From Thermoplasmata archaeon (lineage in GTDB: Archaea; Thermoplasmatota; Thermoplasmata; Lutacidiplasmatales; UBA184): a stretch of 64,000 nucleotides of DNA. Positions within the stretch are counted from its first letter, which is position 1, and every line of letters begins with the position of its first letter. Shown here one piece after another: positions 8,692-17,373 of the stretch. The translations under genes were made by a program, and so were the position numbers. The notes beneath the pieces were generated by a model. The model worked only from the letters and a program-made list of their open reading frames with translations. It did not search any database and had not been told where the DNA came from. The stretch is taken from contig JAKAWX010000004.1 of assembly GCA_021816865.1 (NCBI GenBank), positions 62,001 through 126,000 on the forward strand. The letters run 5' to 3'.

Positions 8692-9797
8692 GCCGGGACC
8701 TCGATGTACCCGCGCGGCGCCGTCGTCAGGAACTCGAAGCCGTTGCGCGTGACGACGATGTCGTCCTCGATCCGGACGCCGCCCTTCCCGGGAAGGTAGA
8801 TCCCCGGCTCCACGGTGATCGCCATTCCCTCCTCGAGGGGGTCCTCGACCTGCGGGCCGTAGCCCCAGCCGTCGTGGACGACGAGCCCGATCGAGTGGCC
8901 GACACCGTGGATCAGCCGACCCTTCCAGGGCGAGGCGTCGATCACGCGCTCGGCCGCGAGGTGGATCTCCTTGCCGGGAACGCCGGGACGGATCGCGTCG
9001 AGCGCCGCTTGCTGGGCGGCTTCGACGGTTTCGTGGACCTTCTTGAGCTCGTCGTCGCGGCGGCCAAAGTGGTAGGAGCGCGTGATGTCGCTCGCGTAGC
9101 GCTGGTAGTAGGCGCCGAAGTCGCAGACGATCGAATCGCCGGAGGCGAGAGCGCTCCCCGCCGGCTGGTAGTGGGGCTCGGCACCGTGCGCACCGAACGC
9201 GACGATCGTGGAGAACGAGCGGCCGTTCGCGCCGTGGCGGTTCATACGGAACTCCATCTCCGCGGCGAGCTCCGTCTCCGTCATCCCCGCTCGGAGGATC
9301 GACGGGATCTCCCGGCCGACCTCGGAGCCGATCTCGGCCGCCCGACGCAGCTTCTCGATCTCGGCGGCGTCCTTCGTCACCCGCGCGCCGCGGATCGCGT
9401 TCGAGCCGTCGACCCATTTCGCCTGAGGGAGGAGCCTGTCGAGCCGGACGAACCACTCGTGCGTGAGCTCCCGGAAGTCGAGACCGAGGTTCGTCGAGCT
9501 CCCGACAAGTTTCTTCACGGTCTGGTCGGTCTCCTCCCCCCGTGCGACCACGTGCACCGTCACCGAGGGATCCCTCTTCGCCGCGGCCCGGGCGCTCTCG
9601 GCCTCGAGAGGCGAGCTGAGGACGTCGAGTCGGCCGTCGGGATGCGCGATCGCGACCGAACCCTCGAAGAGGCCGCTCGGCACGTCAAAGACGTAGAAGA
9701 ACGTCTGGTCGAGGTGCGGGTCGACCGCGTTCGCAAGGATGAGCGCGTCCGGTTGCGGGTCGAGGCGGCGGAAGATCTTCTCCACACGGGCCTTCAT
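8688..9797 (-). CDS. Xaa-Pro dipeptidase/aminopeptidase (M24 family)
   Basis: 369 residues: an N-terminal creatinase-like domain (about 1-135) and a C-terminal pita-bread metallopeptidase domain. Metal ligands in order: Asp in VCDFGAYYQ, Asp in SDITRSYHFG, His in GVGHSIGL, Glu in TVEPGIYLP, Glu in GVRIEDDIV. Cleaves peptides with proline in the second position in the cytoplasm. Starts 17 nt after gcvPB and overlaps pfkA by 4 nt. A weak TATA-like CGTAACGAC near 9815-9823 could give it its own promoter. Confidence 0.93.
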   Translation of the reverse strand: MKARVEKIFRRLDPQPDALILANAVDPHLDQTFFYVFDVPSGLFEGSVAIAHPDGRLDVLSSPLEAESARAAAKRDPSVTVHVVARGEETDQTVKKLVGSSTNLGLDFRELTHEWFVRLDRLLPQAKWVDGSNAIRGARVTKDAAEIEKLRRAAEIGSEVGREIPSILRAGMTETELAAEMEFRMNRHGANGRSFSTIVAFGAHGAEPHYQPAGSALASGDSIVCDFGAYYQRYASDITRSYHFGRRDDELKKVHETVEAAQQAALDAIRPGVPGKEIHLAAERVIDASPWKGRLIHGVGHSIGLVVHDGWGYGPQVEDPLEEGMAITVEPGIYLPGKGGVRIEDDIVVTRNGFEFLTTAPRGYIEVPA

Positions 9798-9814
9798 GGC
9801 CCGGCCTTGAGTCG

Positions 9815-11281
9815 TTACGGGGTTTCAGCTTTTGCGCCCGCGTCCCGAAGGTCCTTCCAGGAGAGGAGGGGTTCGCGCGCGGCCCGGACCTCGTCGACGC
9901 GGCGGACCGCGAGCGATCGCGGTGCCGCGTGCAGGTTCTCGGCCGTGTCGCCGACCGCCCGTTCGAACGCCGCGACGAACGCGTCGAGCTCCCGCTTGCT
10001 CTCCGTCTCGGGCAGTTCGACCATGATCGACTCTTCCACGAGCGTCGGAAAGTAGACCGTCGGCGCGTGGACCCCCTCGTCGAGGAGCCGCTTCGCGAGG
10101 TCGAGCGTCCGGACCCCCCGCTCCTTGAGGGGAGCCCCCGAGAGGACGAACTCGTGCTTCACGAGCGTGCGGAACGGACGGGGCAGGAGTTTCCCGAGCC
10201 GCGCCGCGGTGTAGTTCGAGTTGAGGACCGAGCGCCGGGCGACGTGCTTGAGGCCCTCCTCACCGTGAGAGAGCGCGAACGCGTACGCGCGCACGTCAAG
10301 CCCGAAGTTGCCGTACCCGGTCTTGATCTTGCCGATCGACTTCGGGCGGTCGTAGTCGAGGCGGAACCGTCGACCGTTCTTCGAGATCCGCGGGACCGGC
10401 AGGTACGGTCCGAGCGTCTCGCCGGCCGCGAGGACCCCGGCGCCGGGTCCCCCACCACCGTGCGGGGTCGCGAAGGTCTTGTGAAGGTTCAAGTGCGCGA
10501 CGTCGAACCCCATCCGTCCCGGGTTCGTGATCCCGAGGATGGCGTTCAGGTTCGCGCCGTCGTAGTAGAGCATGCCTCCGACTTTGTGGACCACCTCGGC
10601 GATCTCGAGGATGTCGCTCTCGAAGAGGCCCGCGGTGTTCGGGTTCGTGAGCATGAAGCAGGCGGTGCGGTTCGACACCGCGGCCCGGAGGGCGTCGACG
10701 TCGACGCACCCGTCCTTCGACGGGATCTCGCGCGCGGTGAACCCGGCCATCGACGCGGACGCCGGGTTCGTTCCGTGGGCGGTGTCCGGAAGGAGGACCT
10801 CGGTCCGGGTCGCGGACTCCCCCTTGTCGCGGAAGTACGCCCGTACCATGAGGAGCGCCGCGTACTCGCCGTGCGCCCCCGCCGCCGCCTGGAGGGAGAC
10901 CTCGGGAAGGCCGGTGACCTTCGCGAGGAGCTTCTCGAGCCTCCAGAGGAGCTCGAGCGCCCCCTGGGCGGTCGCTTCGGGCTGGTAGGGGTGCATCTCG
11001 GCGGCGCCCCGACGCCGGGCGAGCATCTCGGAGACCTTCGGGTTGTACTTCATCGTGCACGACCCGAGCGGGTAGGTCGAGGTGTCGATCCCGAAGTTCA
11101 TCTGGGAGAGCCGGGTGAAATGCCGCACGACCTCGGGCTCCGAAAGCTCGGGCCAGCGCACGGGCGCCTTGCGCCGGAGGCGCTCGGGGATCCCGGCGAC
11201 GGCCGCAGGGAGGTCCCCCGCCCGGCCGGAACCGAGGTCCCATATCGACGGCTCGTCGTAGCGCGCCTGGCGGAACGTCAT
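9815..11281 (-). CDS. gcvPB: Glycine dehydrogenase (decarboxylating) subunit 2, P-protein
   Basis: 488 residues. With GcvPA forms the PLP-dependent P-protein of the glycine cleavage system, which decarboxylates glycine and loads the aminomethyl group on lipoyl H-protein. The PLP lysine lies in NLHKTFATPHGGGGPGAG. Other family blocks: YPLGSCTMKYNPKV near residue 70 and LPDTAHGTNPASASM. ATG at 11281 overlaps the gcvPA stop by 4 nt. H- and T-protein genes are not in this window. Confidence 0.97.
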   Translation of the reverse strand: MTFRQARYDEPSIWDLGSGRAGDLPAAVAGIPERLRRKAPVRWPELSEPEVVRHFTRLSQMNFGIDTSTYPLGSCTMKYNPKVSEMLARRRGAAEMHPYQPEATAQGALELLWRLEKLLAKVTGLPEVSLQAAAGAHGEYAALLMVRAYFRDKGESATRTEVLLPDTAHGTNPASASMAGFTAREIPSKDGCVDVDALRAAVSNRTACFMLTNPNTAGLFESDILEIAEVVHKVGGMLYYDGANLNAILGITNPGRMGFDVAHLNLHKTFATPHGGGGPGAGVLAAGETLGPYLPVPRISKNGRRFRLDYDRPKSIGKIKTGYGNFGLDVRAYAFALSHGEEGLKHVARRSVLNSNYTAARLGKLLPRPFRTLVKHEFVLSGAPLKERGVRTLDLAKRLLDEGVHAPTVYFPTLVEESIMVELPETESKRELDAFVAAFERAVGDTAENLHAAPRSLAVRRVDEVRAAREPLLSWKDLRDAGAKAETP

Positions 11282-12660
11282 GAGCTCCTCCCGACCGCCC
11301 CGACCGCGGCCTTCGCCGCCCGGGCGTACTTCGCGATCTCGCGCTCCCCGACGAACTCGGTCGCGGCCACGAGGATCCGCTCGGGGGTCGCGGGGGCTCC
11401 GGGCCGCGGGTCGGCGAGCGAATGCCCACCGAGCACCTTGCGCCGCCGCAGGCGGTCGAGGAACTCCGCGGCCGTGCCGCGCGTGAGCTCGACCGTGAAC
11501 TCTCCCAGGTACGGCGCGTCGAACCGGGGCGCGAGCAGCCCGTCGATGCCGGCGAGCGAGGTGGCGAGCGTGCGTGCCTTCTCCGCGAGCGTTGTCTGGA
11601 GGCTCGCGAGGCCCTTCGGACCCACGACGCTCGCATAGACGACGAACGCGAGCGCCATCAGCGACTGGTTCGTGCAGATGTTCGAGGTCGCTCGGGAACG
11701 TCGTATGTGCTGCTCCCGCGTCACGAGCGTCAGGGCGTAGGCCCGCTGGCCGTCGGCGTCGAGCGTCGCGCCGACGATGCGGCCGGGCGCCGAGCGAACG
11801 TGCTCCCGGCGGCAGGCGAACAGTCCGAGAAGCGGACCGCCGAACGACGGCGCGATCCCGAACCCCTGTCCCTCTCCGACCACGACGTCCGCCCCGTAGT
11901 TCCCCGGCGGCTCGAGCACCGAGAGCGAGAGCGGGTCGGCGCTGATGACGAGCGGCACGTCGCCGACCGTCGACTTGAGGTCGGCCACCCCCTCGTCCAC
12001 GTGGCCGAAGCCGTTCGGTACGTCCGCGAGGACCCCGAAGACGTCCTTCGAGGCGACCGCGCGCCGGATGTATTCGAGGTCGAGGCGGCCGGTCCGGGCA
12101 TCGAACGGGATCTCCTCCACCGTCAGGCCCGGGCCGCTCGCGTAATTGCGCAGGACGCTCTTTTCCTCCCACGGGAGGCTCTCCGGGACGAGGAACCGGT
12201 GGCCCTCGTGGAGCCGCCGGGCGAACAGGAGCGCCTCGCCGGCGGCGGTCGCGCCGTCGTACAGCGACGCGTTGGCGACGTCGAGACCGGTCATCTCGAC
12301 CCAGAGGCTCTGGAACTCGAAGAGGGCGCGCAGCATCCCCTGGCTCGCCTCCGCCTGGTAGGGGGTGTACGCGCTGTAGAACTCGCTGCGGGAGAGCATC
12401 GCGTCCACCGCGGCGGGAACGTAGCGTGCGGAAAGGCGACCGCCGAGGAAGCTCGCGAAGCGGGAGAGCGGGCGGTTCCGCTCGAGCAGCTTGTCGACCT
12501 CGGCGACGACGTCGCGCTCGTCGCGCCCGGCCGCGACGCCGAGCCGACCGATGCGGGCCTTCTTCGGCACGTCGGCGAAGAGCTCGTCCACCGACGAGAT
12601 CCCGAGAGCCTGCAACAGGGAGGCTTCTTCACCGGGTTCGTCCGAAATCCACCGAGTCAC
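11278..12660 (-). CDS. gcvPA: Glycine dehydrogenase (decarboxylating) subunit 1, P-protein
   Basis: 460 residues, the non-PLP-lysine half of the split P-protein found in archaea and many bacteria. Conserved blocks: FYSAYTPYQAEASQGMLRAL near residue 95, NASLYDGATAAGEALLFA, and the tail region REQHIRRSRATSNICTNQSL. It heads the minus-strand operon gcvPA-gcvPB-pepQ-like-pfkA-mtnA (12660 to 6665). A TATA-like TTTATCTT (about 12693-12701, minus strand) lies about 36 nt upstream of the ATG. Confidence 0.97.
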   Translation of the reverse strand: MTRWISDEPGEEASLLQALGISSVDELFADVPKKARIGRLGVAAGRDERDVVAEVDKLLERNRPLSRFASFLGGRLSARYVPAAVDAMLSRSEFYSAYTPYQAEASQGMLRALFEFQSLWVEMTGLDVANASLYDGATAAGEALLFARRLHEGHRFLVPESLPWEEKSVLRNYASGPGLTVEEIPFDARTGRLDLEYIRRAVASKDVFGVLADVPNGFGHVDEGVADLKSTVGDVPLVISADPLSLSVLEPPGNYGADVVVGEGQGFGIAPSFGGPLLGLFACRREHVRSAPGRIVGATLDADGQRAYALTLVTREQHIRRSRATSNICTNQSLMALAFVVYASVVGPKGLASLQTTLAEKARTLATSLAGIDGLLAPRFDAPYLGEFTVELTRGTAAEFLDRLRRRKVLGGHSLADPRPGAPATPERILVAATEFVGEREIAKYARAAKAAVGAVGRSS

Positions 12661-12868
12661 GCGAGATCCCCGGGACGGCGGGAGCGGTCCCCAAGATAAA
12701 TCGGTTCGCTGGCGACGGACCGTTCGCCCCGGACGTCGGGCCTCGATCCCCTCTCGCCCGGCCGTGTGGTCTCTCGGTCCGGGGAGCCCCGGGCTCGGGA
12801 CCGGGCGCCCCCGCCCCTCCGGGCAGCAAACCTATTCGGGTAACCCGACTCCCACCGCGAAGCCAACG

Positions 12869-13984
12869 ATGGGTCGAACGCGAACCGCCACGGCGCCACG
12901 GACGCCCCGGGCGCGCGCGCCGCCTTCCGTTGGGATCCTCGACATCGCGTTCCACCGGGCCTCGCTCGTCACCCCTCGGGGGGAGACGAAACCCGACCGC
13001 GACCGGATGCGGGCCGAGCTCAAGGTCGTCCGCAGCTCGGCGACGGTCGGCCGTCACCTCCGACTCGAAGCGCGCCGATTCTCGCACCCCGAGCTGACGG
13101 AGTTCGAGCGGTCGCTGGTCGAGGGGGCGTTCGGGCGGGGAACGTTCGACCGGTCCCTCACGCGGCTGCGCCGGGCGGAGGAGCGGATCCGCGGGCTCGC
13201 GCGCGAAGCGACCCGGGAGACGCACCGGACGAGCGGACCCGACGATCTCGGCGACCTCGTCCGCCGCTTCTACGGTCGGCTCTCGAGCTTCGTGCGGGAG
13301 ATCGATCCCGACATCGAGCGGCTGAGGGCGATCGGCCAGTTCCTGGACCAGCGCCCCCACCTCGACCCCGCGGCGCCCACCCTGGTGGTCGCCGGGTTCC
13401 CGAACGTGGGGAAGTCGTCCCTGGTCGCCCGTCTCTCCTCGGCGCGGCCGAAGGTCGCCGACTACCCGTTCACCACGCTCTCGATCGCCGTCGGCCACGC
13501 GGACCTCGGGTTCGACCGGCTCCAGGTCGTCGACACTCCGGGCGTTCTGGGCCGGGCGAAACGGTCGAACCCGGCCGAGAGCGAGGCCCGGAGGACCGTT
13601 GAGGGAGCCGCGACGATCGTCCTCTTCGTGCTCGACCCGACGGACCGCAGCGGCCACACCCTCGAGGAGCAGGAGACACTGCTCGCCCGGTGGACCGCAG
13701 AGTTCCCCGGCCTTCCGATCGTCGCGGTCGAGACGAAGTGCGACGTCGCCCGAAGCCCATCGGCGCGCCGGAAGGTCTCCGCGACGACGGGGGAAGGAAT
13801 CCCCGAACTCTGGGCGGAACTCCGCAAGCTCGTCCGGCCGAAGGGCGGCCTCCCTCCCGTGGAAGAGGCGACGGTCGAGCCTCCGCCGGCCGAGGCGCTG
13901 AACGACGACGGGGACGACTCCGCGGGGCGGCCGCGGTCCCGCATGTCGAGGCGGCGTTCGTCGCGGAGCGGCCCGGACCGCTAA
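12869..13984 (+). CDS. NOG1/Obg-related GTPase
   Basis: 371 residues. N-terminal helical domain (about 1-165) as in archaeal/eukaryotic NOG1, then a G domain: G1 GFPNVGKSS (176-184), G3 DTPGVLGRAKR, G4 as TKCD in place of the usual NKxD, G5 SATTGEG. Predicted role: large-subunit ribosome assembly, inferred from the family. The C terminus is a short acidic then basic low-complexity tail. ATG at 12869 is chosen because the open frame upstream has no coding character and lies antisense to gcvPA's promoter. Confidence 0.9.
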   Translation: MGRTRTATAPRTPRARAPPSVGILDIAFHRASLVTPRGETKPDRDRMRAELKVVRSSATVGRHLRLEARRFSHPELTEFERSLVEGAFGRGTFDRSLTRLRRAEERIRGLAREATRETHRTSGPDDLGDLVRRFYGRLSSFVREIDPDIERLRAIGQFLDQRPHLDPAAPTLVVAGFPNVGKSSLVARLSSARPKVADYPFTTLSIAVGHADLGFDRLQVVDTPGVLGRAKRSNPAESEARRTVEGAATIVLFVLDPTDRSGHTLEEQETLLARWTAEFPGLPIVAVETKCDVARSPSARRKVSATTGEGIPELWAELRKLVRPKGGLPPVEEATVEPPPAEALNDDGDDSAGRPRSRMSRRRSSRSGPDR

Positions 13985-14009
13985 GTACGCGGGCGCGGTC
14001 GTCGCCGAG

Positions 14010-14570
14010 ATGCCGTGGCGGCCCACGGGCGTCGTGGCGGAACTCCTGCGGGAGGGTGGCCGACGGGAGGTGACGATCGACGCGCTCGCCGTGCTGATCG
14101 CCCGGGCGAACGGCGAGCTCCGGGCGGTCGAGGCGTTCTGTCCCCACCTCGGAGGCCCGCTCTCGAGGGGGTTCCTAGTGGGGCCGCGGGTGACCTGTCC
14201 CGAGCACGGGGCCGTCTTCGACGTGCGCGACGGGCGAGTGCTCACCGACCCCTTCGGGGTCGAGCCCCCCGGCGGCGGGGTCCCCGGTCTCGCCGTCTAC
14301 CCGACCCGCGTCGAGGGCGGCCGGGTCGAGGTCGACCTTCCCGGGCCCGTCCCGCCTAGCGGGAGAACGCCTTCCCGTTCTCCGGGAGCACGACCTCGCA
14401 CGTCCCCTCGAGCGCGTCGCGCAGCGCCTCGCGGTGGTCGCCGTGCATCAGCACGACCGTCTCCGCGCGGCTCTCCTTCGCGACGCGCACGAGGTCGGAG
14501 TGCCCGGCGTGCGCCGAAAAGTCGAACTTCTCGATCTCGCACGCGGGGTGGACGACCGTCTCGTCGATGA
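14010..14570 (+). CDS. Rieske-type [2Fe-2S] ferredoxin
   Basis: The first 110 residues form a Rieske domain: FCPHLGGPLSRG provides Cys-x-His and VTCPEHGAVFDVRDG provides Cys-x-x-His. A small soluble electron carrier is inferred; no partner oxygenase is nearby. TATA-like ccgctaagt (13978-13986) precedes the ATG by about 28 nt. The frame runs on for a further 75 Arg/Ser/Pro-rich residues that overlap the convergent nuclease gene by 215 bp. That tail looks like antisense noise; a one-base shift would place a stop at 14359, exactly at the neighbour's end, so a sequencing error or recent frameshift is possible. Confidence 0.8.
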   Translation: MPWRPTGVVAELLREGGRREVTIDALAVLIARANGELRAVEAFCPHLGGPLSRGFLVGPRVTCPEHGAVFDVRDGRVLTDPFGVEPPGGGVPGLAVYPTRVEGGRVEVDLPGPVPPSGRTPSRSPGARPRTSPRARRAAPRGGRRASARPSPRGSPSRRARGRSARRAPKSRTSRSRTRGGRPSRR

Positions 14571-15588
14571 CGAGCGTTCCTTCGTCCATGAGCCGCCGGC
14601 CGTTCGAACCCTCGACCTGGAAGCCGGTGAGGTAGATCGAGCTGTTCGCGTCGCGGTGGAGTTCGCCGACGTAATAGAGGACCGGGCCGCCGTCGAGCAT
14701 CCCACCGGTCGTGACGATCACGTCGGCCTCCTTGAGGGCCTTGCGCCGGTCGCCCGGGTGCTCGACGACGCGCACCCCTTCGAGGGCCCGGCGGAACTTG
14801 CGTGCGTCCGCGAGGTACTCCGGGGCCGCCTCGTAGATCTCGTTGACCGAGCGGGCCATCCCGTCCAGGTACGTCTCGAACCCGGACGAGGCGAGCGACA
14901 TGAGGACCTCTTGGGCGCGTCCGACCGCGAAGGCCGGCACGATCGCGGTACCGCCGCGCTCGACCGTCTCCGCGACCTTGTCGCGGAACCGGCGTTCGGT
15001 CTCGCGGCGGTCCGGGTGCTCCCGGCCCGCGTACGTCGATTCCATCACGAGGATGTCGCATTCGACCGGCTCCGCCCCGCCGACGAGGTGGGTCGGCAGC
15101 GTCTGGAGGTCGCCCGTGAACAGGACGTCCTTCTGGCCCTTGTACAGCAGCATCGACGCGCCGGGGATGTGACCGGCCGGGGTGAACTCGACCTCGATCC
15201 CGCGATGGCGGAACGTTCCGTGGCGGTCGACCGCGGTAAAGCGCGCGTGCAGGGAGTGGATGTCGGCGGTAGTGTACGGCGCGAGGTAGCCCTCGAGCCG
15301 GGCCACCTTGAGCGCGTCCTTGGTGAGAAGGTCCGCGACGGCGATCGTCACCGGCGTCGCCACGAGGCGGGCGTGCGGGAGGCGGCTCAACAGCGGGGTC
15401 ATCCCCGAGTGGTCGAGGTGGGCGTGCGAGAGGAACGCGAGGTCGACGCTCGTCGGCGCCGGTCGGGGGTACGCGGGTGGGTCGGACGGGGTCATCCCGT
15501 AGTCGAAGAGGAGGGTCCGGCCCTGGTCGCGAACGACCAGGCCGAGCGATCCGATCTCGTTGGCACCGCCGAGGAACTGGAACTCCAT
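14356..15588 (-). CDS. MBL-fold beta-CASP ribonuclease (aCPSF/RNase J-like, no KH domains)
   Basis: 410 residues. Metallo-beta-lactamase motif HAHLDHSG, downstream metal ligands in TPAGHIPGASM and FTGDLQ, then beta-CASP blocks ESTYAGREHP, the His motif FSAHAGHSDLV and a final MHGDHREAL. Family members cut or trim RNA, such as 3'-end processing and 5'-3' decay. The N-terminal KH domains of full aCPSF1 are absent, so this is the shorter aCPSF2/aRNase J-like class. ATG at 15588 with a TATA-like CGTTAAGTG (about 15611-15619, minus strand) 27 nt upstream. Confidence 0.92.
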   Translation of the reverse strand: MEFQFLGGANEIGSLGLVVRDQGRTLLFDYGMTPSDPPAYPRPAPTSVDLAFLSHAHLDHSGMTPLLSRLPHARLVATPVTIAVADLLTKDALKVARLEGYLAPYTTADIHSLHARFTAVDRHGTFRHRGIEVEFTPAGHIPGASMLLYKGQKDVLFTGDLQTLPTHLVGGAEPVECDILVMESTYAGREHPDRRETERRFRDKVAETVERGGTAIVPAFAVGRAQEVLMSLASSGFETYLDGMARSVNEIYEAAPEYLADARKFRRALEGVRVVEHPGDRRKALKEADVIVTTGGMLDGGPVLYYVGELHRDANSSIYLTGFQVEGSNGRRLMDEGTLVIDETVVHPACEIEKFDFSAHAGHSDLVRVAKESRAETVVLMHGDHREALRDALEGTCEVVLPENGKAFSR

Positions 15589-15685
15589 CGGCGCTCGGAA
15601 TGGTCACGGCACTTAACGTCACGCCGACCGCGACCGCGCGGTCCGGTGGAGAAGGAATCAATACACCCCCACCGTTCCGGGCCCC

Positions 15686-16498
15686 GTGTCCGACACCTCC
15701 CCGGCCGACCTCGAGGTCCTCTACCGCATCGGCCTCGCGGTCGAGCGGGTCGTGCGCGACGCGATGACCTCGCCGCACCGGGGCGACGTCGTCGCGATGG
15801 GGGCGGACGGGACCCCCACCGAGGAGCTCGACCGCGCCGCGGAGGCGGAGATCCTCTCGATGCTCGAGACGGAGGGGGTCGATTGGGACCTCATCAGCGA
15901 GGAGGCCGGCCACGTGGCGCGGGGGGGCCACCGGACGCTCGTCGTCGACCCGATCGACGGGACGCTGAACGCCCTGCGCAACCTGCCGTTCTCGACGGTC
16001 TCCCTGGCGCTCGGCTCGAGCGACCTCGCCGGGATCGACGTGGGCCTCGTCCACGACCTCTATCGCGGGACGACCTGGTGGGGGATCCGGGGCGGCGGCG
16101 CGTACGTCGACGGTCGCCCGATCCGCACGCGCAAGTGGAACCCCCGCAGCGAAGTGATGGTGGTCAACCTCGGGACGCGCGCGACGGAGCGCGCGGCCCG
16201 GTTCGCGGGCCGGGGGCTACGGGTCCGCTCCCTCGGGTGCGCCTCGCTCGAGATGCTGATGATCGCCCAGGGGAGCGCCGACGCCTACCTGTTCGAGAAC
16301 GTCGACGGACGCCGCAACCTCCGCTCGACCGACATCGCCGCCGCCCACCGGATCCTTCTCGAGGCCGGCGGGGGGGCCAGCGACGCGGACGGCCGGTCGC
16401 TCGCGAAGTTCCCCCTCGGCGTCACGCGCCGGACGAGCGTCTACGCCTGGGGGGACCCGGCGCTCGAGCACGCGCTCCCCGAGCGGGGGGCACCGTGA
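15686..16498 (+). CDS. Inositol monophosphatase-family phosphatase (FBPase / NADP phosphatase candidate)
   Basis: 270 residues from GTG, with TATA-like aatcaataca (15656-15665) 26 nt upstream. Motifs of the Mg-dependent family: TEELDRAAEAEI near residue 53, SEEAG, DPIDGTLNAL and, in the C-terminal third, RSTDIAAAHRI in place of the usual WDxAA. Archaeal members dephosphorylate inositol phosphate, fructose 1,6-bisphosphate or NADP. The stop codon overlaps the NAD kinase start by 4 nt. In Methanocaldococcus jannaschii the same two domains are fused in one NAD kinase/NADP phosphatase (MJ0917), so NADP phosphatase activity is a serious option. Confidence 0.88.
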   Translation: MSDTSPADLEVLYRIGLAVERVVRDAMTSPHRGDVVAMGADGTPTEELDRAAEAEILSMLETEGVDWDLISEEAGHVARGGHRTLVVDPIDGTLNALRNLPFSTVSLALGSSDLAGIDVGLVHDLYRGTTWWGIRGGGAYVDGRPIRTRKWNPRSEVMVVNLGTRATERAARFAGRGLRVRSLGCASLEMLMIAQGSADAYLFENVDGRRNLRSTDIAAAHRILLEAGGGASDADGRSLAKFPLGVTRRTSVYAWGDPALEHALPERGAP

Positions 16499-17373
16499 AG
16501 GTCGGGCTGACCGCGAACCCGTCGAAGCCTCTCGCGGTCGAGCTGGCGTCCCGGGTCGCGGAGCGGGTGGGGGACCGGGCGGAGCTCGTGCTGAGCGACG
16601 AGCTCGCGGCGGTCGCCCCGGATCGCCCCCACCTGCCGCTCGCCTCGATGCGGCCGGACGTCGTCGTCGCGATCGGTGGGGACGGAACGTTCCTCTACGC
16701 GCTGCGCCGAGTGAACGCGCCGCTCCTCCCGGTGAACGCGGGGACCGTCGGCGTGCTCGCCGAGGTCGACGCGAGCCACGTCGACGCGTTCGACGCCGCG
16801 ATCGACCGCCTGCTCGACGGCCACTACTACCTCGAGGAGCGGATGAAGCTCGCCGCCCAGGTCGACGGGCGTCCCGTGCCGGACGCGGTCAACGAGTTCG
16901 TCCTGCACAGCGCCCGCGTCGGCAAGATGGGCCGGTTCGACATCGCGTTCGACGGCCACTTGGTCGGGCGCGTCCAGGCGGACGGTGTCATCGTGGCGAG
17001 CCCGACCGGCTCCACCGGCTACTCGCTGAGCTCGCTCGGACCGATCGTCGACCCCGGCCTCGACGCGATCGTCGTCACGACGATCGCCCCGTTCCGGGTC
17101 GAGGCCCGCGCGGTCGTGGTCGATCCGTTGCGCACGGTCCGCCTGCGGCCCGCCGACTCGGGCCCGGCCGCGGTCGTCATCGCGGACGGGCAGGCAGAGC
17201 ATCCGCTCGCGCCCCACGGGGCGGTCACGATCTACCGGTCGCCCCGTCGCGCGGTCCTCGTGCGGTTCGGTTCCCGTTTCTTCCAGCGCCTGCGGGGCAA
17301 GAGGATCCTGCCGTGGAGCGAGGAGTTCGCCGACGAGGAGCCGCATGGCGCCCATCTTCCGCCCGCACCGTAA
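16495..17373 (+). CDS. nadK: NAD kinase
   Basis: 292 residues from GTG. Phosphorylates NAD to NADP in the cytoplasm. Signatures: AIGGDGTFLYAL (GGDGT) near residue 63, the NEFVLH motif with the NE pair, and VASPTGSTGYSLSSLG. Overlaps the upstream IMPase-like gene by 4 nt and the downstream JAMM gene by 29 nt, so the three are very likely cotranscribed. Confidence 0.95.
   Translation: MKVGLTANPSKPLAVELASRVAERVGDRAELVLSDELAAVAPDRPHLPLASMRPDVVVAIGGDGTFLYALRRVNAPLLPVNAGTVGVLAEVDASHVDAFDAAIDRLLDGHYYLEERMKLAAQVDGRPVPDAVNEFVLHSARVGKMGRFDIAFDGHLVGRVQADGVIVASPTGSTGYSLSSLGPIVDPGLDAIVVTTIAPFRVEARAVVVDPLRTVRLRPADSGPAAVVIADGQAEHPLAPHGAVTIYRSPRRAVLVRFGSRFFQRLRGKRILPWSEEFADEEPHGAHLPPAP

Noticed and set aside
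14434-17373. A 979-codon open frame on the plus strand
   Set aside because: Only its last part (from 16495) is real NAD kinase. The rest is antisense to the beta-CASP nuclease and out of frame with the IMPase-like gene.
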